From Novosphingobium lindaniclasticum LE124 (GTDB taxonomy: Bacteria; Pseudomonadota; Alphaproteobacteria; Sphingomonadales; Sphingomonadaceae), in NCBI RefSeq assembly GCF_000445125.1, contig NZ_ATHL01000039.1, forward strand, positions 1 to 64,000: a DNA stretch of 64,000 nt. Reading direction: 5' to 3'. The position numbers and the translations under genes are program-made. Shown here one piece after another: positions 25,890 through 35,592 of this stretch. Within the stretch, counting starts at the first letter, position 1. Each line of letters starts with the position of its first letter. Under the pieces are notes generated by a model. It was not told the DNA's origin and did no database searches. It was given only the letters and a program-made list of their open reading frames with translations.

Positions 25890-28730
25890 ATGGATTCCAA
25901 GCAGCATCTCTACCTCGTCGACGGCTCGGCCTATATCTTCCGCGCCTATCATCGCCTGCCGCCCCTGACGAACCCGGAAGGGACTCCGGTCGGCGCGGTC
26001 TACGGCTATACGACGATGCTGTGGAAGCTGGCGGACGACCTCAACAAGGCCGATGGCCCGACCCACCTGGCGGTGATCCTCGACGCGGGCAGCCATTCGT
26101 TCCGCAACGACATCTACGACGACTACAAGGCCAACCGCCCGCCGCCGCCCGAGGATCTGGTCCCGCAGTTCCCGCTGATCCGCGACGCCACCCGCGCCTT
26201 CTCGCTGCCGTGCATCGAGGAGGTGGGCTTCGAGGCGGACGATCTCATCGCCTCCTACGCCCGCGAGGCGACGCGCCGGGGCTGGGACGTGACCATCGTC
26301 TCCTCCGACAAGGACCTCATGCAGCTCGTCGGCAAGTGTGCTGTCGGGGGCGGCTGCATCGACATGCTGGACACGATGAAGAACCAGCGGATCGACATTC
26401 CCGAGGTGATCGAGAAATTCGGCGTTCCGCCCGAGAAGGTGGGTGACGTTCTCGCACTGATGGGCGACTCGGTGGACAACGTGCCGGGCGTCTTCGGCGT
26501 CGGCCCCAAGACCGCGACCAAGCTGATCCAGGATTACGGCGACCTCGAAGCCGCGCTGGCCGCGGCGCCGTCGATGAAGAAGTCCAAGCTGCAGGAGCGC
26601 CTGATCGAGCAGGCCGAGCAGGCACGCCTGTCCAAGGTGCTGGTCACGCTCAAGGAAGACTGCACGCTGCCGATGGCGCTGGACGACTTCAAGCTGGACG
26701 CGATCCCGCCCGCGCCGCTGGCCGACTTCCTCGGCAGGCATGGCTTCACCAGCCTGCTCAAGCGGCTCGACGGCGGTCGCGGCAGCCCGGATCGGCCGAC
26801 CCAGCTCAATCCCGCCAAGCCGGTCACCGCCGCCAGCGGTGCAAGCGAAGGCGCCGCGCGCCAGCCGCTGCCGGAATGGCCGGCGGTGGACTATGCCGCC
26901 TACGAATGCGTGCAGACGGTCGAAGCACTGGAACGCTGGGTTTCGCGCGGGCTGGCCGCGCACGTCGTCGCGATCGACACCGAGACGTCAGCGCTCGATT
27001 CGATGAAGGCGGATCTGGCCGGTATCAGCCTCGCGCTCGGCGCCAACGACGCCTGCTACATCCCGCTCGGCCATGGCGGCAGCGACATGTTCGCGGAGAA
27101 GCCGCAGCAGGTGCCGCTCGAGACGGCGCTGGCACTGCTGAGACCGCTGCTGGAAAGCGACGCCGTGCTCAAGGTGGGCCAGAACATCAAGTACGACCTC
27201 AACGTTCTTGCCCGTCACGGCATCGCGGTCGCGCCGGTGGACGATACGATGATCGTCAGCTTCTGCCTCGATGCGGGCCGCCAAATCGAAGGCATCGGCG
27301 GCGGGCACGGCATGGACGAACTGTCGGAACGCCACCTGTCGCACAAGACCATGTCGTTCAAGGACGTTTGCGGCACCGGCAAGAAGGCGATCCCCTTCGG
27401 CGAAGTGCCGCTCGACCGCGCCACGCCCTATGCGGCGGAGGACGCCGACGTCACCTGGCGCCTGCACGGCGTTCTCAAACCGCGCCTCTCTGACGAAGGC
27501 GGCACGCGCATCTACGAGCGCGTCGATCGCCCGCTGATCCCGGTCGTGGCGCAGATGGAGCGGCACGGCATCAAGGTCGACCGCGAGAAGCTGGCCGGCC
27601 TTTCCAGCCAGTTCGCCGAGGCCATAGGCACGCTGGAAGGCGAGATCTACGGCAAGGTCGGGCAGGAGTTCACCATCGGCAGCCCGAAGCAACTCGGCGA
27701 TATCCTGTTCGAGAAGCTCGGCTACAAGGGTGGCAAGAAGGGCAAGAGCGGGCAATATTCCACCGACCAGTCGGTGCTGGAAGGCTTGGCCTCGCAGGGC
27801 GCGGAAGTGGCTACCCAGGTGCTGGAATGGCGCCAGCTCTCCAAGCTGCGCTCGACCTATACCGAGGCTCTGCAGGCCGCGATCAATCCGCAGACCGGCC
27901 GCGTCCATACCAGCTACAGCCTGGTCGGGGCCCAGACCGGGCGTCTGTCCTCGACCGATCCGAACCTTCAGAACATCCCGATCCGCACCGAGATCGGCCG
28001 CCAGATTCGCGACTGCTTCGTGGCCGAGCCGGGCAACGTCCTGCTCGCTGCCGACTATTCGCAGATAGAACTGCGCCTTGCTGCGCATATGGCCGATGTG
28101 CCGAGCCTGAAGGAAGCTTTCGAGCAGGGCGAGGACATCCATTCGCGCACCGCCATGGAGATGTTCGGGACGGTGGACCGCGACACCCGCGGGCGGGCCA
28201 AGACCATCAACTTCGCCATCCTCTACGGCATCTCGCGCTGGGGCCTTGCCGGACGCCTCGGCACCGAGGCGGAGGAGGCGCAGGCAATGATCGACCGCTA
28301 CTTCGAACGCTTCCCCGGCATCCAGCGCTACATCGTCCACACGCTTGAGCAAGTGCGCGAGCGCGGTTATTCCGAGACGCTGTTCGGCCGCAAGACCTGG
28401 TTCCCGCGCATCGCTTCGAAGAACGGCGCCGAGCGGCAGGGCAGCGAGCGCGCGGCGATCAACGCGCCGATCCAGGGCACCAGCGCCGACATCATCAAGC
28501 GCGCCATGGTCCGCATGAACCCGGCGCTGGCGGCGGCGGGTCTCGGCCATGTCCGCATGTTGCTTCAGGTCCACGACGAACTGGTCTTCGAACTGCCCGA
28601 AGCCGACGTGGCAGCGGCGTCCGAAGTGATCCGCAGCGTGATGGCCGGCGCGGCCGAGCCTTCGGTGAAGCTGGACGTGCCGCTGGGCGTGGAGATCGGC
28701 TCCGGCCTTAGCTGGGGCGCCGCGCACTGA
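25890..28730 (+). CDS. polA: DNA polymerase I
   Basis: 946 residues with all three domains: 5' nuclease (about 1-290), 3'-5' proofreading exonuclease (about 340-540) and polymerase (about 560-946). Proofreading residues are intact: Asp363 and Glu365 in DTET, the NIKYDLN motif and YAAEDADVT. Polymerase motifs A (DYSQIELR, Asp722), B (RGRAKTINFAILYG) and C (HDE, Asp896) are present. The enzyme fills gaps and removes primers during replication and repair. ATG 25890 was chosen because MDSKQHLYLVDGSAY matches family starts; the frame is open upstream. Confidence 0.98.
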   Translation: MDSKQHLYLVDGSAYIFRAYHRLPPLTNPEGTPVGAVYGYTTMLWKLADDLNKADGPTHLAVILDAGSHSFRNDIYDDYKANRPPPPEDLVPQFPLIRDATRAFSLPCIEEVGFEADDLIASYAREATRRGWDVTIVSSDKDLMQLVGKCAVGGGCIDMLDTMKNQRIDIPEVIEKFGVPPEKVGDVLALMGDSVDNVPGVFGVGPKTATKLIQDYGDLEAALAAAPSMKKSKLQERLIEQAEQARLSKVLVTLKEDCTLPMALDDFKLDAIPPAPLADFLGRHGFTSLLKRLDGGRGSPDRPTQLNPAKPVTAASGASEGAARQPLPEWPAVDYAAYECVQTVEALERWVSRGLAAHVVAIDTETSALDSMKADLAGISLALGANDACYIPLGHGGSDMFAEKPQQVPLETALALLRPLLESDAVLKVGQNIKYDLNVLARHGIAVAPVDDTMIVSFCLDAGRQIEGIGGGHGMDELSERHLSHKTMSFKDVCGTGKKAIPFGEVPLDRATPYAAEDADVTWRLHGVLKPRLSDEGGTRIYERVDRPLIPVVAQMERHGIKVDREKLAGLSSQFAEAIGTLEGEIYGKVGQEFTIGSPKQLGDILFEKLGYKGGKKGKSGQYSTDQSVLEGLASQGAEVATQVLEWRQLSKLRSTYTEALQAAINPQTGRVHTSYSLVGAQTGRLSSTDPNLQNIPIRTEIGRQIRDCFVAEPGNVLLAADYSQIELRLAAHMADVPSLKEAFEQGEDIHSRTAMEMFGTVDRDTRGRAKTINFAILYGISRWGLAGRLGTEAEEAQAMIDRYFERFPGIQRYIVHTLEQVRERGYSETLFGRKTWFPRIASKNGAERQGSERAAINAPIQGTSADIIKRAMVRMNPALAAAGLGHVRMLLQVHDELVFELPEADVAAASEVIRSVMAGAAEPSVKLDVPLGVEIGSGLSWGAAH

Positions 28731-28744
28731 CTCATGTAGCATAA

Positions 28745-28865
28745 CGTCGTCCCGGACTTGATCCGGGACCGTCGGCCACGCATCGCCCAAGTCGGGGCGA
28801 GGCGCGTTCTTGCAAGATGGCGGCTGAAGAATCGCCGGCAGTCCCGAATCAGGTCCGGGATGACG
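28745..28865. repeat. Intergenic inverted-repeat element, copy A
   Basis: The ends CGTCGTCCCGGACTTGATCC (28745 on) and, inverted, the segment ending CAGGTCCGGGATGACG (28865) are imperfect inverted repeats about 70 nt apart. A related element in opposite orientation lies at 32652-32754. It occupies most of the gap between polA and the channel gene. Confidence 0.65.
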
Positions 28866-28928
28866 CGCTATCTCCTCCGACCTGCCCCGAAAGCCCGATG
28901 AAGCGAGCCGATCGCTGAAACTGCTGCG

Positions 28929-30092
28929 ATGCAGCATAGTTTCAGCCCCATGATCGATTTCATCGAAAGCCTGCTCGGCGGTTTGCCGGATTGGGCGGAA
29001 CGTCCGTTGATGGCGCTAATCGCCGCGCTGATCGGCCTGACGCTGGCCTTCCTCGCCCATGCCTTGCTGTTCCGCGGCCTCCACCGCATTGCGCATCGCA
29101 GTGCGAGCGAGGCGGACGACATCGTCGTAAACCGCCTGAACCGGCCCGCACGCTGGGCCTTCCTTGCGATGGGTGTCGTTCTGGCAGCCCGCGAAACTCC
29201 GGCCCTTGAAGCGGTTTGGGAGCGCTTCGCGCCTTTCATCATGCCGCTGTTGACGGGCTGGGTGGCCGTCGCGGTCCTGCGCGCCTTCGTCGAAGCGATG
29301 ATGGTGCGGGCCGACATCTCCGTGGAGAACAACCGCAATGCGCGCAGGCGCCGGACGCGGCTGTCGATCTTCAGCCGCATCGGCACGTTCCTGATCGTGT
29401 TCCTCACCGTCTCCGGCATGCTTGCTTCGGTTCCCGGCGTGCGAGAGATCGGCGTCACCCTCATGGCTTCGGCAGGCCTTGCCGCGCTGGCGGTGGGTGC
29501 TGCCGCCCAGCCAGCGCTCAAGGCGCTGATCGCGGGCTTCCAGATGGCGATGACCGAACCCATTTCCATCGACGATGTCATCATCCTCGACGGCGAGTGG
29601 GGCCGGATCGAGGATATCCGCACCACCTACGTCGTCGTGCGCCTGTGGGACGAACGGCGACTGGTGGTGCCGTCCAACCGCTTTCTCGAGGACACGTTCC
29701 AGAACTGGACGAAGACGACATCGCAGCTGCTCGGGACGGTGTTTCTCTACCTCGACCAGGGCACGGACATCGGTCCGATCCGCGAGGAATATACCCGCCA
29801 GATTACGTCGCACCGTCTCTGGGACAGGCGCGCGCAAGTCCTTCAGGTGACCGACTGCAAGGACAGCGCGATCGAAGTCCGTCTGCTGATGAGCGCGAAG
29901 GACGGCCCGACGCTGTTCGATCTGCGCTGCGAATTGCGGGAGGGCATGATGGACTGGATCAGGCGGAACCAGCCCGAGGCTCTGGTGCGGCGCCGCACCT
30001 TGCCCGTGGCCCCGGTGGAACTGGAGGCGACGGCCGGTTTGGCCGAACTCGTCACGGCTTCGGCGAACGGGCAGATCGGCCGGGCGAATTAG
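28929..30092 (+). CDS. MscS-family mechanosensitive channel protein
   Basis: 387 residues (380 if ATG 28950 is used). Four N-terminal hydrophobic helices are followed by a pore-like helix rich in Gly and Ala (ASAGLAALAVGAAAQPALK) and the MscS beta domain with EPISIDDVIILDGEWG and VPSNRFLEDTFQNWT. These are hallmarks of small-conductance mechanosensitive channels, which open under hypo-osmotic stress in the inner membrane. It is monocistronic by position. Confidence 0.92.
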   Translation: MQHSFSPMIDFIESLLGGLPDWAERPLMALIAALIGLTLAFLAHALLFRGLHRIAHRSASEADDIVVNRLNRPARWAFLAMGVVLAARETPALEAVWERFAPFIMPLLTGWVAVAVLRAFVEAMMVRADISVENNRNARRRRTRLSIFSRIGTFLIVFLTVSGMLASVPGVREIGVTLMASAGLAALAVGAAAQPALKALIAGFQMAMTEPISIDDVIILDGEWGRIEDIRTTYVVVRLWDERRLVVPSNRFLEDTFQNWTKTTSQLLGTVFLYLDQGTDIGPIREEYTRQITSHRLWDRRAQVLQVTDCKDSAIEVRLLMSAKDGPTLFDLRCELREGMMDWIRRNQPEALVRRRTLPVAPVELEATAGLAELVTASANGQIGRAN

Positions 30093-30104
30093 GGCGTTTA
30101 CGCC

Positions 30105-31679
30105 CTAGAGCCCGATCGTCTCGCCCAAGCCCAGGGCCTCGCGAAAATCGGCATCGTGGCTGACGCAGATTACCGCGCCGTCATATCTCCTGAGGGCGTC
30201 TTCCAGCATTTCGACCGAAGCGAGATCGAGGTGGTTGGTCGGCTCGTCGAGGATCAACAGCCACGGCGCCTCCTGGCGCGTGAAGAGGCAGGCAAGGGCC
30301 AGGCGCATCCGCTCGCCGCCGGATAGCCAGGCAAGCTCGCGGTCCGCCCAGGCGTTGCGGAAGCCGAAGCGAGCCAGTGCGGCGCGGGCGCCATGGGGTG
30401 TCGCCTGGGGATCGAGGCGCAAGTAGGCATCGAGCAGAGTGCCGGTTTTGCCCAGCAGCGAGACATGTTGATCGAGCAGGGCGATCCGGTTTCGGTCAAC
30501 GTCTATCTCGCCGCTGTCGGGGCGGTCGATCCCGGCCAGGATGCGGATCAGGCTGGTCTTCCCCGAGCCGTTTGCCCCCGCGAGCCCGACGCGCCGGGGT
30601 CCGCGCAGCGTGAGATCGAGCGGGCCGAACAACCGCTTGCCGCCCCGCGTACAGGTGATGCCCCGAGCCTCGATCAGAACGTGGTTGGAGGGGAGGCGGC
30701 TCGGCGGCAATTCGATGTGAATGGGCGCGAGCACCTCCACCTCCCGGCGAGCGGCATCCAGGCCCTGCTGCGCACGGCTCACCATTTCCTCGCCGAGTTT
30801 GCCCAATCGGCCGCCGGTCTCCTCGGCTCGCTGCTTGCGCGCGCCGAGCAGGATCCTGGGATCGCCGCCCTTCGCCGCTTCCTTGCGGCCCCTGCTGTCC
30901 CGCCGGGCCTGCTTTTCCGCTTCCTGCTGCTTTTCGCGCCGGGCGTGGCGCAAGGCATCCGCGCCGCGTTCGAGCGCTGCGGCGGCCCGGGCGCGTTCTC
31001 TGCTGCGCTGTTCGTCAAAGGCGTCCCATCCGCCGCCGACCATGTGGACACCCACGCTCGTGAGTTCGACGATGCGGTCGGCACGGCGCAGTAGGCGGCG
31101 GTCGTGGCTGGCGACGAGGGCGCCGCCGTTCCACCCTTCGAGGAGATCGGCCACGACCTTGCGCCCCGCCTCATCGAGGTTGTTGGTGGGTTCGTCGAGC
31201 AGGAGCACTTCGGGCTCGCCCAATAACAGGCTCGTGAGCATCAGGCGGGTGCGCTGGCCGCCGCTGAAGCTGGCAAGCGTCCGCTGCGGATCGAGAGCGG
31301 CAAACCCGGCAAGCGCCGCCGCTTTCTGGAACCGCTCGGCGAGGGTCCAATCGGCCAGATCGAGATCGTCGTCCGCGAACCGGCCGGTCTCGATGCGATC
31401 TAGTCGCGCGAAATGCGTGGCGAGCCCCAGTGCCTCGGCTACGCTGGCATTCTGATCGGGCGGGAGCTGGTGCAACAGGCCGACGCGGCCGTGTCGCACG
31501 ATGGTTCCCTCCGAAACGGGTGCATCTCCGGCAATGGCGCGCAGCAGGGTGCTCTTGCCGGCGCCGTTGCGACCGACGAGGCCAAGCGTCTCGCGGCCGA
31601 GCGAGAAGGTTAGGTCATGGAAGAGGGGAGAACCGTCCGGAGCCGAGCAGGCCACGCGGTCGAGAGTCAGGAATGTCAT
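30105..31679 (-). CDS. ABC-F family ATP-binding protein
   Basis: 524 residues with two ABC domains and no membrane part. Walker A motifs are GRNGAGKST and GANGSGKTS, signatures FSGGQRTR and LSGGERMR, and Walker B motifs LLLDEPTNNLD and LILDEPTNHLD. A charged linker rich in Arg, Lys and Glu joins them (about 230-300). ABC-F proteins act on ribosomes, in translation or antibiotic protection. The linker type does not decide which subgroup. The start MTFLTLDRVAC lies 110 nt downstream of the glutamine cyclotransferase gene. Confidence 0.93.
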   Translation of the reverse strand: MTFLTLDRVACSAPDGSPLFHDLTFSLGRETLGLVGRNGAGKSTLLRAIAGDAPVSEGTIVRHGRVGLLHQLPPDQNASVAEALGLATHFARLDRIETGRFADDDLDLADWTLAERFQKAAALAGFAALDPQRTLASFSGGQRTRLMLTSLLLGEPEVLLLDEPTNNLDEAGRKVVADLLEGWNGGALVASHDRRLLRRADRIVELTSVGVHMVGGGWDAFDEQRSRERARAAAALERGADALRHARREKQQEAEKQARRDSRGRKEAAKGGDPRILLGARKQRAEETGGRLGKLGEEMVSRAQQGLDAARREVEVLAPIHIELPPSRLPSNHVLIEARGITCTRGGKRLFGPLDLTLRGPRRVGLAGANGSGKTSLIRILAGIDRPDSGEIDVDRNRIALLDQHVSLLGKTGTLLDAYLRLDPQATPHGARAALARFGFRNAWADRELAWLSGGERMRLALACLFTRQEAPWLLILDEPTNHLDLASVEMLEDALRRYDGAVICVSHDADFREALGLGETIGL

Positions 31680-31789
31680 GCGAACACCGGCAGATAGCGT
31701 TTGGGAAAACGGGCTATGTGCTCAGGTGTTCATCGATCCGTTCCTTAAGTTGCGACCTGCTTGTAACCGAAGCGGCCGGCCGGAACAAG

Positions 31790-32572
31790 TCAGGCGCCTT
31801 TCGTGCAGACCGGTGTGATCTGGAAGATCTGGTTCCAGTTCTTGCCGGTCACGAAAATACGCTGTCCCGGAGCATCCCAGGCGATTCCGTTGAGAACGGC
31901 GTCTGCGCCGTGTCCGCCTGCCCGGTCGCGCAGGCCGGCGAGGTCCAGCCAGGACGTGACTTTACCGGATTTCGGATCGATGCGGGCGATGCGATCCGTC
32001 ATCCAGACATTGGCCCAGATCGCGCCCTCGATCCATTCCAGCTCGTTGAGGTTCTCGACCGGCCTGCCGTCGGCAGTGACGGCAAGCGTGCCGGTCTGCC
32101 GCATCGTCGCCGGATCGCGCAGGCGCAGGCTGGAGGAGCCGTCGCTCTGGTAGATCGTCTCGTCATGGCGAGTCATGCCCCAGCCTTCGCCTTCGTAACG
32201 GAAGGTGCCCAGCGGCTTCAGCGTCTCGCGGTCCCAGCGATAGCCGATCCCGTCCCGCCAGGTGAGGCTGATGAGTTGGTCCTCCCAGTCCACCAAGCCC
32301 TCTCCGAAGACGGACGGATCGATCTGCGCCTGGAGTATCGGCTCCAGCGTCTCGAGCGCACGCACGACGATGCGGGAATCGCCCTTCTGGCCAGTGCTTT
32401 CGTAGAGCAGGCCGCGATCGAACAGCAGGCCTTCGGTGAAGGCGCCGGTGTCGTGGGGATAGGCATTGTCGATGCGGTAGCCGCAGACCGGCACGCTCTT
32501 GGCCTGCGCGGCGGGTACGGCGGCGATGAGGCTGAGAGCGGCGACGAACACGGTGCGAAAGGTAGGAAGCAT
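31790..32572 (-). CDS. Exported glutaminyl-peptide cyclotransferase
   Basis: 260 residues from ATG 32572; a TTG six codons upstream is an alternative and neither has a good ribosome site. A signal peptide (cleavage after AQA) is followed by the beta-propeller of plant-type glutamine cyclotransferases: FTEGLLFDRGLLYESTG, YEGEGWGMTRH and LNELEWIEGAIWANVW are the diagnostic stretches. The enzyme converts N-terminal glutamine to pyroglutamate, here presumably in the periplasm. Confidence 0.9.
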   Translation of the reverse strand: MLPTFRTVFVAALSLIAAVPAAQAKSVPVCGYRIDNAYPHDTGAFTEGLLFDRGLLYESTGQKGDSRIVVRALETLEPILQAQIDPSVFGEGLVDWEDQLISLTWRDGIGYRWDRETLKPLGTFRYEGEGWGMTRHDETIYQSDGSSSLRLRDPATMRQTGTLAVTADGRPVENLNELEWIEGAIWANVWMTDRIARIDPKSGKVTSWLDLAGLRDRAGGHGADAVLNGIAWDAPGQRIFVTGKNWNQIFQITPVCTKGA

Positions 32573-32651
32573 GGTGGGGAGGTGCCGCAAGGTGACGGTG
32601 GCCGCAAGAGGGGGCGGCGGGGAGAGAGGGGGCGACAGGTGAGGATCAGGC

Positions 32652-32754
32652 CGTCGTCTCGAACTCGACCTGGGACCGCTGGCGGTTCTTGAGGCGCTTG
32701 CTCGGGGGCAAGGCGCGCCTCGGCCAGCGGTCCCGGATCAAGTCCAGGACAACG
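32652..32754. repeat. Intergenic inverted-repeat element, copy B
   Basis: Reverse-oriented relative of the element at 28745-28865. The shared end reads, on the minus strand, TGGACTTGATCCGGGACCG, and the other end GGGACCGCTGG pairs with CCAGCGGTCCC. It fills the gap between the Cdc48-like gene and the cyclotransferase. Confidence 0.6.
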
Positions 32755-32760
32755 GACTAT

Positions 32761-35076
32761 TCAATCCCCGTGCTTCCGTTCGCGGCGGGATTCCACCATG
32801 CCGGGCGCGATGAAGCCGATGGGCGTCAGTTCCATGGCCCGCTTCTTCAGCTCGCCTTTCATGCGTTCGTACTCGGCTTCCATCTCCTCGGTCACCGTGG
32901 CGCGGCTGTCTTCGAGGGCATCCTCGAAGTCCTCGCGGCGGACCTGCTCCACTTCGGCTCCGCGCTTGCGAATGGCGGTGAGGCCGGCGCGGCGGACCAC
33001 GTCTTCCAGATCGGCGCCGGTGAAGCGCTCGGTCCGCGCGGCCACATCGCGCAGGGAAACGTCGTCGGCCAGCGGCATCTTGCTCGTGTGAATGCCGAGG
33101 ATATGCTCGCGCCCGGCCTCGTCCGGCGTGCCGACATAGACCAGTTCGTCGAAGCGGCCCGGACGCAGCAGCGCGGGATCGACGAGGGCAGGGCGGTTGG
33201 TGGCGCCGATCAGCACCACCGACTGCAATTCCTCCATGCCGTCCATCTCGGCGAGGATCGTGTTGACCACGCGCGAGGTGACCTGCGGCTCGCCGCCACC
33301 GCCGCCCATGCCGCGGGCGGGCACGAGGCTGTCGATCTCGTCGATGAAGATCACGCAAGGCGCGACCTGGCGGGCGCGGGCGAAGAGGCGGGCGATCTGC
33401 TGCTCGCTTTCGCCGTACCATTTCGAAAGAAGGTCGGACGACTTGATCGAGATGAAGTTCGCTTCGGCTTCCTTGGCGACGGCCTTGGCGAGCAGGGTCT
33501 TGCCGGTGCCCGGCGGACCGTAGAGCAGGAAGCCCTTGGCCGAGCGGATGCCCAGCTTGTGGAAGGCTTCCGGATTCTTCAGCGGCAGTTCCACGCCCTC
33601 CTTCAGCTTCAGCTGCGCATCGTCGAGGCCGCCGATGTCGGCCCAGCCGATATTCGGCACCTGCACCATGACCTCGCGCATGGCGGAGGGCTGGACCCGC
33701 TTGAGCGCGGCCACGAAGTCTTCGCGAAGAACCTGCAGTTCCTCCAGCACTTCGGTCGGGATCGTCCGCGCTTCGAGATCGAGCCGGGGCATGATCCGGC
33801 GCACCGCCTCGATCGCGGCCTCCCGGGTGAGGGCGGCAAGGTCTGCACCGACGAAGCCGTGGGTAGTGCGGGCGAGTTCGCCCAGGTCCACCTTGCTGCC
33901 CAGCGGCATGCCACGCGTATGGATACCCAGGATCTCGCGCCGGCCGGCTTCGTCCGGCACGCCGATGACGATCTCGCGATCGAAACGGCCGGGACGGCGC
34001 AAGGCTTCGTCGATGGCGTCCGGCCGATTGGTGGCGGCGATGACGACGACATGGGCGCGGCTGTCGATGCCGTCCATCAAGGTCAGCAGCTGCGCGACGA
34101 GGCGCTTCTCCGCCTCGCCGTGGACCTGGCTGCGCTTGGGAGCGATCGAATCGATCTCGTCTATGAAGACGATCGCGGGAGCGGCCTTGGTGGCTTCCTC
34201 GAAGACTTCGCGCAGCGCCTTCTCGCTCTCTCCATAACCGGAACCCATGATCTCGGGGCCGTTGATGGTGAAGAAGTTCGCCTCGCTTTCGTTCGCCACG
34301 GCCTGCGCCAGGCGGGTCTTGCCGGTTCCTGGCGGACCATGGAGCAGCACGCCCTTCGGCGGGGCGACCCCGAGGCGGGTGAAGAGTTCGGGATAGCGCA
34401 GCGGCAGTTCCACCATTTCGCGCAGCTGGCGGATGGTGTCGCTCATGCCGCCGACGTCGTCATAGTTGACGTCGCCGCGGGCATCATGCGCTTCCTCGAA
34501 GACTTCGCGCAATTCCACTTCGGTGTTCTCGTCGATGTGGACGATGCCGCGCGGGGTGGTGGAGACGACGTTGAGGCGGATCTGCGTTAGGGCATAGGCC
34601 GGCGCATCGAACATGCGGCGAAGCTGCGGCGGAATGTCCGCGACCTGCTGCTGGCCCGTGGTGGCGACGAGATCGCCCTGCACCATCGGCCGCGCGAAGA
34701 AATTGCGCTTGAGCGCGGCCGAGGGGCCTTGGAGGCGCATGTCTTTCTGGGCAGGGGCGAAGACGACGCGCTGCGCCGGCCGGGACTCCGTCTTGCGCAC
34801 GACGACATGATCGCCGGAGCCGACTTCCGCATTGCCACGCTGGAGGCCGTCGAGGCGGATGACCTGAAGGCCTTCGTCCTCGTCATAGGCGAGCACCGCG
34901 CGCGCGACCGTGACGGTCTTGCCGGTGATTTCCAGCACGTCGCCTTCCATTGCACCGATTTCCGAAAGCGATGCGCGAGAGAGGCGGGCGATACCCTGGC
35001 CGCTTTCTTCCTGCCGGGCAGCCGCGACCTGCAGCTTCACCGTGCGTTCGTCGACATGGGTTTGGGCGTCCGCCAT
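32761..35076 (-). CDS. Cdc48/VCP-like double AAA+ ATPase
   Basis: 771 residues from ATG 35076 (AAAGGA lies 7 nt upstream; the ATG at 35091 would place that site inside the gene). An N-terminal double-psi barrel type domain (about 1-185) precedes two AAA+ modules. Each has GPPGTGKT (about 243 and 518), [16 protein letters not shown] Walker B, an arginine finger region ([19 protein letters not shown]) and sensor NRP. This is the domain order of eukaryotic/archaeal Cdc48 (p97), a protein-unfolding segregase. Bacterial members exist but are scattered; their substrates are largely unknown. Confidence 0.93.
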   Translation of the reverse strand: MADAQTHVDERTVKLQVAAARQEESGQGIARLSRASLSEIGAMEGDVLEITGKTVTVARAVLAYDEDEGLQVIRLDGLQRGNAEVGSGDHVVVRKTESRPAQRVVFAPAQKDMRLQGPSAALKRNFFARPMVQGDLVATTGQQQVADIPPQLRRMFDAPAYALTQIRLNVVSTTPRGIVHIDENTEVELREVFEEAHDARGDVNYDDVGGMSDTIRQLREMVELPLRYPELFTRLGVAPPKGVLLHGPPGTGKTRLAQAVANESEANFFTINGPEIMGSGYGESEKALREVFEEATKAAPAIVFIDEIDSIAPKRSQVHGEAEKRLVAQLLTLMDGIDSRAHVVVIAATNRPDAIDEALRRPGRFDREIVIGVPDEAGRREILGIHTRGMPLGSKVDLGELARTTHGFVGADLAALTREAAIEAVRRIMPRLDLEARTIPTEVLEELQVLREDFVAALKRVQPSAMREVMVQVPNIGWADIGGLDDAQLKLKEGVELPLKNPEAFHKLGIRSAKGFLLYGPPGTGKTLLAKAVAKEAEANFISIKSSDLLSKWYGESEQQIARLFARARQVAPCVIFIDEIDSLVPARGMGGGGGEPQVTSRVVNTILAEMDGMEELQSVVLIGATNRPALVDPALLRPGRFDELVYVGTPDEAGREHILGIHTSKMPLADDVSLRDVAARTERFTGADLEDVVRRAGLTAIRKRGAEVEQVRREDFEDALEDSRATVTEEMEAEYERMKGELKKRAMELTPIGFIAPGMVESRRERKHGD

Positions 35077-35239
35077 GGGTGTCCTTTCCATCTTCCCGAT
35101 GCAGGCGCCGCGCCGGTTCGCGTGGGCCTTTCGGATGTGGACGAGAACTAGGTATCGGCGTGTCGGATTTCAAACCAGCGAACGGCCACTGCGGATCTTT
35201 CCGCGATGACTTACGAAGAACGGTGTTCCCAATCAAGCC

Positions 35240-35305
35240 AAAAAAAAGGCCCGGGAGTTTCCAACCGGGCCGTGAAAAGTTTTGGGAGAGGATGCCTGAA
35301 AGGCA
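35240..35305 (-). ncRNA. Candidate small RNA with intrinsic terminator
   Basis: A complete transcription unit of about 66 nt on the minus strand: promoter at 35339-35311, start near 35305, a short 5' hairpin TGCCT-TTC-AGGCA (35305-35293), a single-stranded C-rich stretch TCCTCTCCC (35292-35284) and a terminator GGCCCGG/CCGGGCC (35271-35265 with 35254-35248) followed by eight U. The exposed CCUCUCCC could pair with ribosome-binding sites. The layout resembles small alphaproteobacterial RNAs such as the suhB/MmgR family, but identity cannot be shown by eye. Confidence 0.65.
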
Positions 35306-35592
35306 CGATCTATATGACTTGGACCCGGCTTTTGTGCAAGTGCGAAACAAGCTGTTAATAGTTGCGAAACATGCAACGGAGCTTGCGTAGGGGGAAACTG
35401 GCCCGTGCAAAATCAAATGAACATATGCAAATCAAAGTCATAGAACCTGGATCGGCTCCGCGGCCGAAGTGCGCAGGCGTCGGGGTAAGAAGTTGCCGAG
35501 CCTGCTTCTCCCGGTTGTTGCTGCGCTGCGACATGAACTCGTTTGGCCGAAGATGAGTTCATTTCAGGCCGTGGGCGGCAGTTCGAAAGAAT
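35306..35592. other. Gap between small RNA and universal stress gene
   Basis: AT content is higher than in the neighbours (about 35380-35440). An inverted repeat ATGAACTC/GAGTTCAT (35533-35540 with 35555-35562) lies near the end of the stress-protein gene; it has no U tract. No gene is seen. Confidence 0.4.
35311..35339 (-). promoter_or_regulatory. Promoter of the candidate small RNA
   Basis: On the minus strand TTGCAC (35339-35334), 17 nt, CATATA (35316-35311). It is well placed for the short terminated transcript and no protein gene starts downstream before the terminator. Confidence 0.65.

Noticed and set aside
32689..34590. A 633-codon open frame opposite the Cdc48-like gene
   Set aside because: It mirrors the codon bias of the real gene and has no recognisable motif, while the minus frame has two complete AAA+ modules.
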